Assembly: GCF_014697585.1 (NCBI RefSeq)
Contig: NZ_JACJSB010000010.1
Span: 62,001-126,000, forward strand
DNA from: Dolichospermum sp. FACHB-1091
Lineage (GTDB): Bacteria > Cyanobacteriota > Cyanobacteriia > Cyanobacteriales > Nostocaceae
Reading direction: 5' to 3'
DNA: 64,000 nucleotides
The translations under genes were made by a program, and so were the position numbers. Shown here in pieces: positions 37,615 to 47,791 of the stretch. The notes beneath the pieces were generated by a model. It was given only the letters and a program-made list of their open reading frames with translations, was not told the DNA's origin and made no database searches. Numbering within the stretch: position 1 is the first letter of the stretch; every line of letters starts with the position of its first letter.

Positions 37615-37967
37615 GTTGAAAATACGGTTCATAAAAGCTAATTTACTTAGTTTTTGCTGGTAGATTGTCTGATTGAGTGATCAAACCGAATTAGGTAAAA
37701 GTATACCTCAAATCGGCGATCTTAACTAATGTATGAAACTCGTTATGTTGTCGCTTGGAAAGCGGGTTTCATACTTTCCTTGATTAGAAAGTGGCAAAAG
37801 TAATTTTTCTGAACTTCCTCAATGGCAGTTTTCAGGGAAATTATTTTCTAATTTATTTCTAATATAGAAGTGCCAACTCTCTAATTTAAAGGCAAGCAGA
37901 CAACATAACTCAAGCAGTAAGTTGATCAAAAACCAACAAGAGTGATTCAAGGAATCTAAAAATACTT
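37615..37967. other. psaJ-psaL spacer with a hairpin
   Basis: 353 bases without a gene. TATGAAAC (37732-37739) and GTTTCATA (37766-37773) are exact arms with a 26-base loop containing GTCGCTTGGAAAGCGGG. It could end or process the psaFJ message before psaL, or belong to a psaL leader. No MITE was recognised. Confidence 0.45.
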
Positions 37968-38432
37968 ATGGCAATAGCAGCAGGACGTGATCCGCAAAAA
38001 GGCGATCTAGAAACCCCCATCAATTCCGCTCCTTTGGTGAAGTGGTTTATTAGCAACTTGCCAGCATACCGCGCTGGTTTAAATCCTTTTAGACGGGGTT
38101 TGGAAGTTGGTATGGCTCATGGATACTTGCTATTTGGACCTTTTGAAAAATTAGGTCCATTACGCAATGCCTCCAACGCTAACTTAGCTGGTTTATTGGG
38201 CAGTGTTGGCTTAGTTGTGATTTTAACAGCTTGCCTATCCTTATATGCAAATAGCAATCCTGATAAAGCCCTTGCTAGTATTGCTGTACCTAATCCTCCA
38301 GTTGATGCTTTCAACTCCAAGGAAAGCTGGAATAATTTCGCCAGTGCGTTCTTAATTGGTGGTATCGGTGGTGCAGTAGTCGCTTTCTTCTTGACAGCTA
38401 ATTCTGGTTTAATCCAAGGTTTATTGGGCTAA
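37968..38432 (+). CDS. psaL: Photosystem I subunit XI PsaL
   Basis: 154 residues, standard length. Motifs: TPINSAPLVKWFISNLPAYR, LNPFRRGLEVGMAHGYLLFG and three hydrophobic helices ending FLTANSGLIQGLLG. PsaL holds PSI trimers or, with psaF-psaJ-psaL linkage, PSI tetramers together. Here psaL follows psaFJ by 353 bases. Confidence 0.98.
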   Translation: MAIAAGRDPQKGDLETPINSAPLVKWFISNLPAYRAGLNPFRRGLEVGMAHGYLLFGPFEKLGPLRNASNANLAGLLGSVGLVVILTACLSLYANSNPDKALASIAVPNPPVDAFNSKESWNNFASAFLIGGIGGAVVAFFLTANSGLIQGLLG

Positions 38433-38440
38433 TTTGATTT

Positions 38441-38480
38441 TTGGTAATGGGTAGTAGTTACTACTTTTACCCATTACCAA
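38441..38480 (+). terminator. Hairpin after psaL
   Basis: TTGGTAATGGGT (38441-38452) pairs exactly with ACCCATTACCAA (38469-38480); the loop AGTAGTTACTACT is itself self-complementary. It lies 9 bases after psaL and contains the TTACCAA heptamer motif. There is no following T run, so processing or stabilisation is as likely as termination. Confidence 0.55.
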
Positions 38481-38602
38481 TTACCTTACTTAAGTGGGTG
38501 AACGAAAAAAACCCACACAAGTAACGAAAAGTAAAGTTACCCAAAACCTGTTCCCAGTTAAGAGTTCCCTTGTCATAACGACAATTTTTAACGCCAACCT
38601 AC

Positions 38603-39199
38603 TTATTCAAAAATAGCTTTCTCTATTTCCTTTAAAGCTTGCTCAAAATCGTCATTGATAATTTGTAAATCAAATTCATCAGCAGCGGCTATTTCTGCTT
38701 CAGCACGTTTGAGACGACGACAAATTGCTTCCTCAGAATCTTGTCCGCGTCCACGAATCCGGTTTTCTAATTCTGAAAATGAAGGTGGTAAAATGAAGAT
38801 ACTCTGGGCGCTAGGAAAGGCGGTTCTGATTTGTCTTGCTCCTTCTAATTCAATTTCTAATAGCACCAACTTACCCGACTGAATATGGTCAAGCACCGCT
38901 GCACGGGGTGTACCATAAAAGTTACCAGCAAATTCTGCCCATTCTAAAAGTTCACCTTTAGTCACTAATTCTTGAAATTCTTGACGAGTAATAAAGTAAT
39001 ATTTTTCACAATTTATTTCTCCCGGACGTGGAGAACGGGTCGTGACGGAGACTGAATAATATAATTCTGGATGACGCTGGAGAATTTCATTCATTAAAGT
39101 GCCTTTACCGACTCCGCTAGGACCTGTTAAAACAATTAGTTTGCCCAGGGTAGGAGATTCTTGGGTATTTGTAGCATGATAGAAAGGTAAGACTGGCAT
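38603..39199 (-). CDS. gmk: Guanylate kinase
   Basis: 198 residues. P-loop [13 protein letters not shown] (about 23-35), [18 protein letters not shown], then [17 protein letters not shown]. It phosphorylates GMP to GDP. The N-terminal 15 residues are variable. The gene lies downstream of remA on the same strand, an order also found in Bacillus (remA-gmk). Confidence 0.97.
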   Translation of the reverse strand: MPVLPFYHATNTQESPTLGKLIVLTGPSGVGKGTLMNEILQRHPELYYSVSVTTRSPRPGEINCEKYYFITRQEFQELVTKGELLEWAEFAGNFYGTPRAAVLDHIQSGKLVLLEIELEGARQIRTAFPSAQSIFILPPSFSELENRIRGRGQDSEEAICRRLKRAEAEIAAADEFDLQIINDDFEQALKEIEKAIFE

Positions 39200-39232
39200 T
39201 ATCCGGGAAAAAAGTGAACTAATAAATTAATC

Positions 39233-39274
39233 AATAAGTGTACATGATTCCTTAATAAGTGTACATGATTCCTT
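39233..39274. promoter_or_regulatory. Perfect 21-bp direct repeat upstream of gmk
   Basis: AATAAGTGTACATGATTCCT plus T occurs twice in tandem without a mismatch, 34-75 bases before the gmk ATG. The 21-bp period equals two helical turns and the unit contains the palindrome TGTACA, so it may be a double operator; it may also be a slippage duplication. The rest of the 299-base gap shows nothing else. Confidence 0.5.
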
Positions 39275-39498
39275 AGTCTTGTTTTAGCTGGTAAAACAAC
39301 TAATTGCTATTTTGAATTTGGGAATTGAGATTTTTGCATATCTACAATATAAGCCTTTGCGGCTGAATCTTTGATCCTCACTGTTCAAATTAGCATCAAG
39401 ACTAAAGAATTTGTAGCACTGGTGACAGAAAACCAGTCTATCGAAATGGTATAGACGATATGGTACAAATAGAGTTGGGTTGATAACTATTCCGGTGA

Positions 39499-39765
39499 TT
39501 AATTATCTACAACATGATGGTCACGGGAAATGACAAACCGGTTGGCTACGGTTTCCGGCTGAATTGCGGAGAGAATTACATGACTAGAATCGGTGATAAT
39601 TACCGCTCTAGTGCGTCTTCCATAGGTAGCATCAACCAGTTGACCTCTATCCCTAGCATCGGTAATAATCCGTTTAATGGGAGCAGATTCTGGACTAACT
39701 ATGGCCACGACTCTGTTAGCAGAGACGATATTACCAAACCCGATATTGATTAATTGAATTTCCAT
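39499..39765 (-). CDS. RemA/DUF370 family regulator
   Basis: 88 residues: [40 protein letters not shown], then [20 protein letters not shown]. RemA in Bacillus binds DNA as a ring to activate matrix genes; in cyanobacteria the role is undefined. It is upstream of gmk by 299 bases. Confidence 0.92.
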   Translation of the reverse strand: MEIQLINIGFGNIVSANRVVAIVSPESAPIKRIITDARDRGQLVDATYGRRTRAVIITDSSHVILSAIQPETVANRFVISRDHHVVDN

Positions 39766-40041
39766 AAAAAAAATTTCAGCTAAACGAGAAATGAAAAGCT
39801 TGTAGTAAACTTATTCTCATGTTATCGCTAAAGAATGGGAGTTACAACGATTTAAACACAGTTAGTCTGAGTTTTTTCATAATTAATGCTTTTTTTGGCT
39901 GTATTATCCACCAAATTTCCTAAAAATATTCCTGATGATATACGCAAAATCATATCCATACAAGCTAGTGACCCAGGGCGTAATTAAAACTTCTCTTTCA
40001 TGTTGATAATAAAGTCTTTTTCATGAGTGAGTTTGGGACTT

Positions 40042-41526
40042 TTAGTGAAATAGCTCAAATATTTTAGGTTTAGTGACTTTCCCCATAGCGTTGCGCGGTA
40101 ATTCTTCAACTATCATAATTCGAGTTGGGATTTTATAAACTGCCAATTGCTCCTTCGCCCAAATCCTCAAAGATTGTAATGTCAATTGACGTTGTGGTAA
40201 TAATACTAAAGCCGCGCAAACTCGCTGCCCCCATTCTAAATCAGTAACCCCAACCACTGCACATTCTTGAATATCTGGATGATTTCTTAATACTTCCTCA
40301 ATTTCTAAAGCGGAAACTTTATACCCTCCCGTTTTGATGATATCTACGCTCATTCGCCCTAAAATGCGGTAGTTGCCATTCTCAACTATAGCCGTATCTC
40401 CAGTACAAAACCAGCCGTCTCTAAATGCCTTTTCCGTTGCTTGGGGGTTTTGCCAATATTCTAAAAACACTCCAGGGCTTTTGACTTGGATTTCCCCTGG
40501 TGTTCCTGATGACACTAATTCTCCACTCTCATCTACTAATCTTACTTCTACTTGCGGTAAAGGTTGACCCACATATCCTGCGTATCTTTGACCATGTAAA
40601 GGATTAGATAGTGCCATACCAATTTCCGTCATTCCATAGCGTTCTAGGAGAAAATGACCGCTAATCCTTTGCCATTTTTCTAACACTTGTATTGGTAAAG
40701 CCGCTGAACCAGAAACCATCAAACGCATTTTTTTACACCCTGCTTCCATGCTTGTTTGACGTTCCTGAGTAGAATTTTCCCAAACAGTAATCAATTTTAC
40801 ATAAATTGTCGGTACTGCCATAAATAGGGTTAAGTCCCCGTCACAAATACGATTCCAAACGATTTGGGCATCAAATTTACTGAATATGTGACACTCAGCC
40901 CCAGCCCATAAAGCACAGGTGAGGACGTTAATAATACCATGAATATGATGTAAAGGCAGTATATTTAAAATGCGGTCATTCGATGTCCATTCCCAAGCAG
41001 TAATTAGACTGGTCACTTGAGATTGAATATGCTCATGGGTTGTGACTACACCCTTGGGTTTACCCGTTGTCCCACTGGTATAAAGAATTAATGCCCGTCT
41101 TTTAATATCTACATTTGGTAAGGTAGTAACATGATTTGGCAATGTTTCTGAGGTAAGAATCAAGGGCAAATTTTTTTCAGTAGCGATCGCTCGTAGTGTA
41201 TCCTCGTATTGGGGATCAGCAACAATAATTGATACTCCTGAATTTGTAATCACATACTCCAATTCTGGAAGAGGGTGAGAAACACACAGCGGTACAGCTA
41301 TGCCTCCAGCCCGCCAAATTCCCCACTGAGTAGCCACATACTCAAACCCTGGGGGGATGAGAAAAGCCACTCTCTGTTCTTGTAAGTCTTCTGTATCTTT
41401 AAGCAGAGTTGTAGCAATTAGACTAGAAATATGCAGTAAATTACGATAGCTAAATTCTCCTTTATCTGTCACAATTGCTATCTTGTTGTTATGTTCTTTA
41501 GCACGAGTAATCAAAGGTAGATTCAC
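40042..41526 (-). CDS. AMP-dependent acyl-CoA synthetase (MatB/ACSF3-like)
   Basis: 494 residues. ANL superfamily motifs: LYTSGTTGKPKGVVTTHEH (about 148-166), RYGMTEIGMALSNPL, FCTGDTA, GRMSVDIIKTGGYKVSALEI and the catalytic lysine in NAMGKVTKPKIF. The RYGMTEIGMALSNP block resembles malonyl-CoA synthetase (MatB) and mitochondrial ACSF3 more than long-chain enzymes, so malonate or methylmalonate is a possible substrate; not proven. No neighbouring partner. Confidence 0.85.
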   Translation of the reverse strand: MNLPLITRAKEHNNKIAIVTDKGEFSYRNLLHISSLIATTLLKDTEDLQEQRVAFLIPPGFEYVATQWGIWRAGGIAVPLCVSHPLPELEYVITNSGVSIIVADPQYEDTLRAIATEKNLPLILTSETLPNHVTTLPNVDIKRRALILYTSGTTGKPKGVVTTHEHIQSQVTSLITAWEWTSNDRILNILPLHHIHGIINVLTCALWAGAECHIFSKFDAQIVWNRICDGDLTLFMAVPTIYVKLITVWENSTQERQTSMEAGCKKMRLMVSGSAALPIQVLEKWQRISGHFLLERYGMTEIGMALSNPLHGQRYAGYVGQPLPQVEVRLVDESGELVSSGTPGEIQVKSPGVFLEYWQNPQATEKAFRDGWFCTGDTAIVENGNYRILGRMSVDIIKTGGYKVSALEIEEVLRNHPDIQECAVVGVTDLEWGQRVCAALVLLPQRQLTLQSLRIWAKEQLAVYKIPTRIMIVEELPRNAMGKVTKPKIFELFH

Positions 41527-42400
41527 TTTTCTTTACCAATTTTTCACCAGTTTATGGTTGATACTAACTAAACAGAAACTTTTCTGTCAAACTGGAAATC
41601 ACAAAAGTAATTTCTTAATTCTGCGCTCCAGGTATGTTAAAGATTTTAACGTTTTATTGATCACAAAAACAAAATATTATCAATATTTTCAAATATTGAT
41701 AAATCGCCAAAAGCTTTGTTAAATGAAGGTTTCATGTTTTAGGTTACTCAAAACGACGGGAAGAAAGAAATAAAAGATCAAAAAATTTGGCGCAGACTGA
41801 CAAAGAAATGGTATGGTAGGCAGAAATCGCTTATGTACAAACTAGCTATATCTATACTGTATGCCTGGTTTAACCTAATAAAATTGTTAGGAGTGTACGT
41901 TAATATTATGAGTATAAACTTTTGATTTAAATAAGTATATTTTCATTTCATTTAGCGCATTAATTAGTGTTTAAGCTGCATATTTTTGTAGCAGTTAGGA
42001 TTTTTTAATCCTCAGTTCTTGAATATTTAACTGGAGTTTAAAAACAGGATCTTTTGCTTAAAGATTTGATAAAGTGTTCATGGAAAAAACCTAATTTATG
42101 AGAAAATATCTTTAAAAAATATCTGACAGACAATAGACATATGGGAGAAAGTAGAGACGTGACCTGGGTAGGGATTATCGAACCTACACCTAAACAGGAC
42201 TTACGCAAAATATCTCTCAAACCCTCATTTCTCTGAGTTCTCTGTGCCTGGAGTGGTTCGTGTATTCCGTGACTCATGGGTAAGTCCTACTAAATTCATA
42301 CTTGGTTGGAGCAACGCCAAAAATCATACAAGAACTTATTGAATAGACATCTGGTTTTTTACCAAAAAGAATAATTGTGTGTACTATAAAAAAGAATAAT
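41527..42400. other. 850-base region with no convincing gene
   Basis: Divergent promoter space for the acyl-CoA synthetase and the UDP-sugar genes. It is A/T-rich; open frames in it lack protein character. A miniature element (42196-42288) lies near its right end. A short frame near 41833 would encode a 30-residue hydrophobic peptide but has no family I know. Confidence 0.45.
42196..42288. mobile_element. 93-bp AGGACTTACGC miniature element
   Basis: Left end AGGACTTACGCAAAATATCT, right end CTCATGGGTAAGTCCT. Flanks read CTAAA-c-[element]-a-CTAAA, a 5-bp target duplication. The right end has one base change (GGGTAAG for GCGTAAG). It lies about 130 bases upstream of the UDP-xylose synthase gene and in the orientation opposite to the 35039 copy. 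Confidence 0.8.
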
Positions 42401-42418
42401 ATGACGGTTAAAGAAAGT

Positions 42419-43351
42419 ATGAGAATTTTAGTCACGGGCGGTGCGGGGTTTATCGGTTCTCATTTGATTGATAGATTAATGAATGATGGTCATGAAGTCA
42501 TCTGTTTGGATAATTTCTATACAGGAAAGAAACATAATCTCCTCCAATGGTTAGATAATCCTAATTTTGAAATGATCCGTCATGATATCACTGAACCAAT
42601 TCGCTTAGAAGTTGATCAAGTTTATCATCTAGCTTGTCCCGCTTCTCCAGTGCATTATCAGTACAACCCGATTAAAACCGTTAAAACTAATGTTATTGGG
42701 ACACTCAATATGTTAGGTTTGGCTAAACGGGTGAAAGCGAGATTTTTATTAGCTTCCACCAGTGAAGTCTACGGAGATCCAGAAGTTCATCCCCAAACGG
42801 AAGATTATCGCGGTAGTGTCAATCCCATTGGTATTCGTTCATGTTATGACGAAGGGAAAAGAATGGCGGAAACCTTAGCATTTGATTATCACAGAGAGAA
42901 TAAAGTTGATATTCGCGTCGCCAGAATCTTCAATACCTATGGACCGAGAATGCTAGAAAATGATGGGCGAGTAGTCAGCAATTTTGTCGCCCAAGCATTA
43001 CGAGGTATTCCTTTAACTGTTTATGGTGAAGGTCAACAAACTCGCAGTTTTTGCTATGTTTCTGACTTAGTAAATGGATTAATGCGATTAATGAATGGTG
43101 AACATACAGGACCGATAAATCTGGGTAATCCTGATGAATACACTATTTTAGAATTAGCTCAAGCTGTGCAAAACTTGATTAATCCCTTCTCAGAAATTAA
43201 ATTTGAACCCCTACCTGCTGATGATCCCCGTCGTCGTCGTCCTGATATTACTAAAGCACAAACTTTATTAAATTGGCAACCTACTATTCCCCTCCAAGAC
43301 GGGTTAAAGCTAATGATCGAAGATTTCCGTCAACGGTTTCAACAGGTTTAG
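42419..43351 (+). CDS. UDP-glucuronate decarboxylase (UDP-xylose synthase, SDR)
   Basis: 310 residues from the ATG giving [20 protein letters not shown]; in-frame starts at 42401 and 42377 add 6 or 14 unconserved residues. SDR marks: GGAGFIGSH nucleotide loop, [14 protein letters not shown] and catalytic CYDEGKR (Y-x3-K). Substrate pattern [20 protein letters not shown] is typical of UDP-xylose synthases. It lies 63 bases upstream of UDP-glucose dehydrogenase, so the two genes make UDP-GlcA and then UDP-Xyl for polysaccharide. Confidence 0.9.
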   Translation: MRILVTGGAGFIGSHLIDRLMNDGHEVICLDNFYTGKKHNLLQWLDNPNFEMIRHDITEPIRLEVDQVYHLACPASPVHYQYNPIKTVKTNVIGTLNMLGLAKRVKARFLLASTSEVYGDPEVHPQTEDYRGSVNPIGIRSCYDEGKRMAETLAFDYHRENKVDIRVARIFNTYGPRMLENDGRVVSNFVAQALRGIPLTVYGEGQQTRSFCYVSDLVNGLMRLMNGEHTGPINLGNPDEYTILELAQAVQNLINPFSEIKFEPLPADDPRRRRPDITKAQTLLNWQPTIPLQDGLKLMIEDFRQRFQQV

Positions 43352-43414
43352 TAGTGCTAAATTCTCTTGATTGGCTTGATTCACTGACAATTTTAAAAAA
43401 CAAGGATTTCAAAA

Positions 43415-44806
43415 ATGCGTGTTTGCGTAATCGGTACTGGCTATGTTGGTTTAGTTACAGGTGCTTGTTTAGCTCACATTGGCCATGATGTCATCTGTAT
43501 AGATAACAATGAAGAAAAAGTAAAATTAATGAAGTCTGGTCAGTCGCCCATTTTTGAGCCAGGACTATCGGAAATTATGCAATCTGCCATTAATAGTGGT
43601 AATATTCAATTCTCTAGTGATCTCGCGGCTGGGGTTGATCATGGGGAAATTCTCTTTATTGCTGTGGGAACTCCTCCTTTACCTAATGGTGAAAGTGATA
43701 CTCGCTATGTAGAAGCTGTGGCTCGTGGTATTGGCGAAAATCTCAATGGTGGTTATAAGGTAATTGTTAATAAATCCACGGTTCCCATCGGTTCTGGTGA
43801 CTGGGTAAGAATGATTGTTTTAGATGGGATTGCGGAAAGACAAAAAACATTCTCAGCATCTGGTAATACAATTAGCGACGACAAATTCTCGCAAATTGCC
43901 CATGATTTTGATGTTGTCAGTAATCCAGAGTTTCTGCGGGAAGGTTCGGCAGTTTATGATACTTTTAATCCTGATCGGATTGTCTTAGGTGGAAATAGTG
44001 AACAAGCCACCGGCATGATGAAAGAATTATATGCCCCTATTGTAGAACGCAAATTTGCGGCCGATAAATCTTTACCTCCTGTTCCCGTTCTGGTGACAGA
44101 TTTAAGTTCCGCAGAAATGATCAAATACGCGGCTAATGCCTTTTTAGCCACTAAGATTAGCTTTATTAACGAGGTAGCTAATATTTGCGATCGCGTGGGT
44201 GCGGATGTTACCCAAGTAGCAAAAGGCATAGGTTTAGATTCCCGCATTGGTAGTAAGTTTTTACAAGCTGGTATTGGTTGGGGTGGTTCATGTTTTCCTA
44301 AAGATGTTTCCGCCCTCATTCACACCGCAGGTGATTATGGCTATGAAGCCCAACTTATGAAAGCTGCGGTTAGTGTTAACGAGCGCCAACGCTTAATCGC
44401 TTTAGAAAAACTACAACAGGCTTTAAAAATTCTCAAAGGTAAGACTGTGGGCTTGCTCGGTTTAACCTTCAAACCAGATACGGATGATTTACGAGACGCA
44501 CCCGCATTAATCCTCATTGAACAACTTAACCGATTGGGAGCTAAAGTTAAGGCTTATGACCCCATAATCTCCCAAACAGGAATGCGTCATGGTCTTTCCG
44601 GTGTATTAGTAGAAACCGATGCAGAAAGACTAGCGGATAGCTGTGATGCTTTGGTACTTGTCACTGAATGGCAACAGTTCAGCACTTTAGACTATGGGAA
44701 AATGGCAAAATTGATGAATCACGCAGTAATGATTGATGGTCGTAATTTCCTTGATCCTCAAACCATAATCCGGGCTGGATTTCAGTATGTAGGTGTGGGA
44801 AGGTAA
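43415..44806 (+). CDS. UDP-glucose 6-dehydrogenase
   Basis: 463 residues. NAD loop GTGYVGLVTGACLAHIGHDV at the N terminus, KSTVPIGSGD, NPEFLREGSAVYDTFNPDRI and the catalytic cysteine in GIGWGGSCFPKD. It oxidises UDP-glucose twice to UDP-glucuronate. About 20 residues around 150 (SASGNTISDDKFSQ) are inserted, as in other cyanobacterial forms. It is the second gene of the UDP-sugar pair and is followed by a strong terminator. Confidence 0.95.
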   Translation: MRVCVIGTGYVGLVTGACLAHIGHDVICIDNNEEKVKLMKSGQSPIFEPGLSEIMQSAINSGNIQFSSDLAAGVDHGEILFIAVGTPPLPNGESDTRYVEAVARGIGENLNGGYKVIVNKSTVPIGSGDWVRMIVLDGIAERQKTFSASGNTISDDKFSQIAHDFDVVSNPEFLREGSAVYDTFNPDRIVLGGNSEQATGMMKELYAPIVERKFAADKSLPPVPVLVTDLSSAEMIKYAANAFLATKISFINEVANICDRVGADVTQVAKGIGLDSRIGSKFLQAGIGWGGSCFPKDVSALIHTAGDYGYEAQLMKAAVSVNERQRLIALEKLQQALKILKGKTVGLLGLTFKPDTDDLRDAPALILIEQLNRLGAKVKAYDPIISQTGMRHGLSGVLVETDAERLADSCDALVLVTEWQQFSTLDYGKMAKLMNHAVMIDGRNFLDPQTIIRAGFQYVGVGR

Positions 44807-44878
44807 AAAAGGCAACTGTTAGGGGTAATGTTCTTGTTTTCTCTTGTTTTCTCCTGACTGCTCCTGGAAAAATTAAAT

Positions 44879-44916
44879 CGCCGCCCAGTGGAATCTGGAC
44901 GGCGTTGATTTTTTTC
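44879..44916. terminator. Bidirectional intrinsic terminator
   Basis: CGCCGCCCAG-TGGAAT-CTGGACGGCG forms a 10-bp stem with one mismatch, followed by TTGATTTTTTT on the plus strand; the minus strand reads ATTTAATTTTT after the same stem. It separates the converging UDP-glucose dehydrogenase and DUF2993 genes. Confidence 0.9.
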
Positions 44917-44930
44917 AATTTTAAAAATTG

Positions 44931-45725
44931 TTAAGAACTGCGAGGAATTCGTTCAATTTCTGCATAACCACTAAAAATCAATCTTTGGCCTTCTGTTTCT
45001 AAACGATTTAGTCGCATTTTTACCCCATCTAAATCAAAGCGATCTAAATCAACCATATTATCCAAAATTTCTACCAATGCCACACTTAAAGTCTGGGAAA
45101 TTTCCCGTTGTGCTTCTGGAACTCCCTCAAGTTCAATCTTGGGATCTTGGAAAGAAACCCGCCTTCTTCTTTCAATCCCAATCCCAACGGTCATACTTAG
45201 GGGTATGAGTTCACCATTTTTTAAGTCGGCTGTGGCTACTAAATGTAAGCGATTTTCAGGTAATAGCTTGATTTGAACGTCGGTAAAGGAAACCGGTTCA
45301 CCACCGGATATTTCAATTAAAGTGGGTTCAGAAAGGTTCAGCAGTCGCTTTTTCACCAGTTCCGACTCAAAAGCCCGATTAATGCCTATTTCTGATAAAA
45401 TCACCTGGGCTACCGCTTGGGTAGGTTGTTTGAGATTGAGTTTACCACTGAGAACCGAGCCGAAGTCAATGGCTACCGCGTCGGTTTCAAAGGACATTTC
45501 CTCTACTGCGAAGTCTTTACGAATTACCAAGCCACGACCGTTCATTTTAAAGCTGTCAATGCTGCCTTGCAACAGTTTGCTGGAGGGGTAGCAGCGCACA
45601 AAGACTTCTACCGACTCGCTTTGGGTAAACAGGTGGCGAATCGTTTGGCTGGCGACTGTGTTGAGCATTCGCTCTCCCCAATCGGTGCTTTTGGGATCTG
45701 TTAAACCAGTGAGTCCGCCGAACAT
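44931..45725 (-). CDS. DUF2993 family protein
   Basis: 264 residues. The core SVEVFVRCYPSSKLLQGSID, then FKMNGRGLVIRKDFAVEEM and FDLDGVKMRLNRLETEG are the DUF2993 pattern seen in cyanobacteria and actinobacteria. The repeated beta strands suggest a lipid-binding (tubular, BPI/TULIP-like) fold, but function is unknown. No signal peptide was seen. Confidence 0.85.
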   Translation of the reverse strand: MFGGLTGLTDPKSTDWGERMLNTVASQTIRHLFTQSESVEVFVRCYPSSKLLQGSIDSFKMNGRGLVIRKDFAVEEMSFETDAVAIDFGSVLSGKLNLKQPTQAVAQVILSEIGINRAFESELVKKRLLNLSEPTLIEISGGEPVSFTDVQIKLLPENRLHLVATADLKNGELIPLSMTVGIGIERRRRVSFQDPKIELEGVPEAQREISQTLSVALVEILDNMVDLDRFDLDGVKMRLNRLETEGQRLIFSGYAEIERIPRSS

Positions 45726-45903
45726 TAGGTTTTAGTTTTTAGAAGTTCTTTATATTTTTGTAACAAATTGTGAACAATTATGCAAGCGATCCCCTGATTT
45801 AATCTACTAATGACTGAGAACAGGATAACTGATGGTTCTTATTTGGTTAATATCTTATTAATTTCACTATATATGTTAATAACACAGGTGTTGATATAAT
45901 CAG

Positions 45904-45920
45904 TTATGTAATGTACATAA
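45904..45920. promoter_or_regulatory. Palindrome at the start of the DUF262 gene
   Basis: TTATGTA-ATG-TACATAA, perfect 7-bp arms, ends 6 bases before the ATG at 45927 and follows a TATAAT-like box (TTGATATAATCAG, 45889-45901). Its place over the start region suggests a repressor operator or autoregulation. Confidence 0.5.
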
Positions 45921-45926
45921 AAAACC

Positions 45927-47618
45927 ATGAAGGCCACTGAAACCAACTTCCTCAAATTTCTAGAGGGTAAACATCAATTTATTATACCCATCTACCAACG
46001 TACTTATTGTTGGACAATCAGGCAGTGTGAACAATTATGGAAAGATATAGTGCGAACTGGAAAGGATGAAAAAGCATCAGGGCATTTTCTTGGTTCTGTA
46101 GTCTATATTGATCGTGGACTATATCATGTGACTTCCGTTCCGCAACTGCTGGTAATTGATGGACAGCAAAGACTAACCACTCTCTCATTATTACTAGCAG
46201 CTTTCGGGAAGGCTATTGAGGAAACAGAGACAAAATTAGAAACTAGCCTTCGTAAAATAGAGAGTTATTATTTATTCAATAAAGAGGAGGAAGGAGAAGA
46301 ACAATATAAACTACTATTAACTCAAAGTGACAAAGATACATTTATTCGTCAAATAGAACATCGTGAATTACCTAAAAATAAATCTATTCATATTCAGCAA
46401 AATTACGAGTTTTTTGAAAATCAGATTCGTCAACCGGAAATTGATTTAACTATTCTATATAACGGAATTAAAAAATTAATTATTGTAGATATATCGCTAG
46501 ACAGAGATCGAGATGATCCTCAACTAATTTTTGAGAGCCTCAATTCCACAGGACTTGACCTGTCTCAAGCAGACATGATCCGGAATTATGTTTTGATGGG
46601 ATTAGAACAAAAAGAGCAAGAAAAAATCTACAACCAATATTGGTTTCCCATGGAGCGGATTTTTGATAGTGTAGATTCAACAGAAATGTTTGATCGTTTC
46701 ATTCGTGATTACTTAACTTTAAAATCTCCTGTTGGCTCTATCCCTAATATCAGAGATGTTTATCGCAGTTTTAAAAATGAACTTGATTCTCAAAGAGATC
46801 CTTCAATTAAAGATATAGTAGCTGATGTTTATCGGTATGCAGAATATTTTGCTAAATTAGCTTTCAATCAGGAAACAAATGAAAAAATAAAAGAGATAAT
46901 TGCAGATATTAAAAGTCTTAAAATAGATGTTGCTTATCCATTTTTAATGGAAGTCTACGATGACTGGATTCACCGTAAAGTAATAATTAACGACGAATTT
47001 ATAAATATCCTGAAGCTAGTAGAAAGCTATATATTTCGACGGAGTATTTGTGAAATTCCTACCAACGGTATGAATAAAACCTTTGCTACGTTGAGTCGGG
47101 AAATTGACAAAAAAAATTACATGAAAAGTTTACAAACTGTGCTAATTACTAAGAGTAGATCCCAAAGGTTTCCAACGGATGAAGAGTTTCATAGACAATT
47201 CGTAATTAAAGACATTTACAACTTCCGTAGTTATAAGTATCTATTGCGTAAACTGGAAAATCATGGGCGGAAAGAGTTGGTAAATATAGACGAATATCAG
47301 GTTGAACATATAATGCCACAAAATCCCCATTTATCTCTAGAATGGCAGGAAGATTTAGGAAAGAAATGGCCAGAAATTCAAGCCAAGTATCTGCACACTA
47401 TTGGTAATTTAACTTTAACCAGATATAATGCTAAATTAAGAGACCGTTCATTTATAGATAAGCGAGATGAAAAGGATGGTGGATTTGCAGATAGTCCTCT
47501 ACATTTAAATAGAGGCCTACAGCATCTGAAACAATGGAATGAAACAGAAATCAAAAACCGAGCAGCATCATTAGCAGAAATTGCTGTTAAAGTTTGGACT
47601 TTTCCATCTGTAAAATAA
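45927..47618 (+). CDS. DUF262-DUF1524 (GmrSD-like) restriction-type protein
   Basis: 563 residues. The N-terminal DUF262 ParB-like domain has FIIPIYQRTYCWT and the hallmark VIDGQQRLTTLSLL (D-G-Q-Q-R). The C-terminal HNH-type DUF1524 has VEHIMPQNP and TIGNLTLTRYNAKLRD. Fused GmrS/GmrD enzymes use NTPs to cut modified phage DNA (type IV restriction); BrxU and SspE are related. It is a single gene in an accessory strip with other defence-like genes. Confidence 0.9.
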   Translation: MKATETNFLKFLEGKHQFIIPIYQRTYCWTIRQCEQLWKDIVRTGKDEKASGHFLGSVVYIDRGLYHVTSVPQLLVIDGQQRLTTLSLLLAAFGKAIEETETKLETSLRKIESYYLFNKEEEGEEQYKLLLTQSDKDTFIRQIEHRELPKNKSIHIQQNYEFFENQIRQPEIDLTILYNGIKKLIIVDISLDRDRDDPQLIFESLNSTGLDLSQADMIRNYVLMGLEQKEQEKIYNQYWFPMERIFDSVDSTEMFDRFIRDYLTLKSPVGSIPNIRDVYRSFKNELDSQRDPSIKDIVADVYRYAEYFAKLAFNQETNEKIKEIIADIKSLKIDVAYPFLMEVYDDWIHRKVIINDEFINILKLVESYIFRRSICEIPTNGMNKTFATLSREIDKKNYMKSLQTVLITKSRSQRFPTDEEFHRQFVIKDIYNFRSYKYLLRKLENHGRKELVNIDEYQVEHIMPQNPHLSLEWQEDLGKKWPEIQAKYLHTIGNLTLTRYNAKLRDRSFIDKRDEKDGGFADSPLHLNRGLQHLKQWNETEIKNRAASLAEIAVKVWTFPSVK

Positions 47619-47791
47619 GTTTAAATAACTAACATCAACATTTAGCTGCGTTGGGTTGGTAATGCGGGATCACTTCACAGGTGTCACCTTGATCTTGAAC
47701 ATGACCCCTTAATTTGCTAAACTCAAAATTCAATAGGATTCTGTCCGCAAACAAAAATCTGAGTATTGGGAATTGGGGGAGGTTTCGCAGA

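Noticed and set aside
41833-41925. 30-residue hydrophobic frame as a small photosynthetic subunit
   Set aside because: It does not resemble PetN, PetL, PsbM or PsaM sequences, and has no clear ribosome-binding site.
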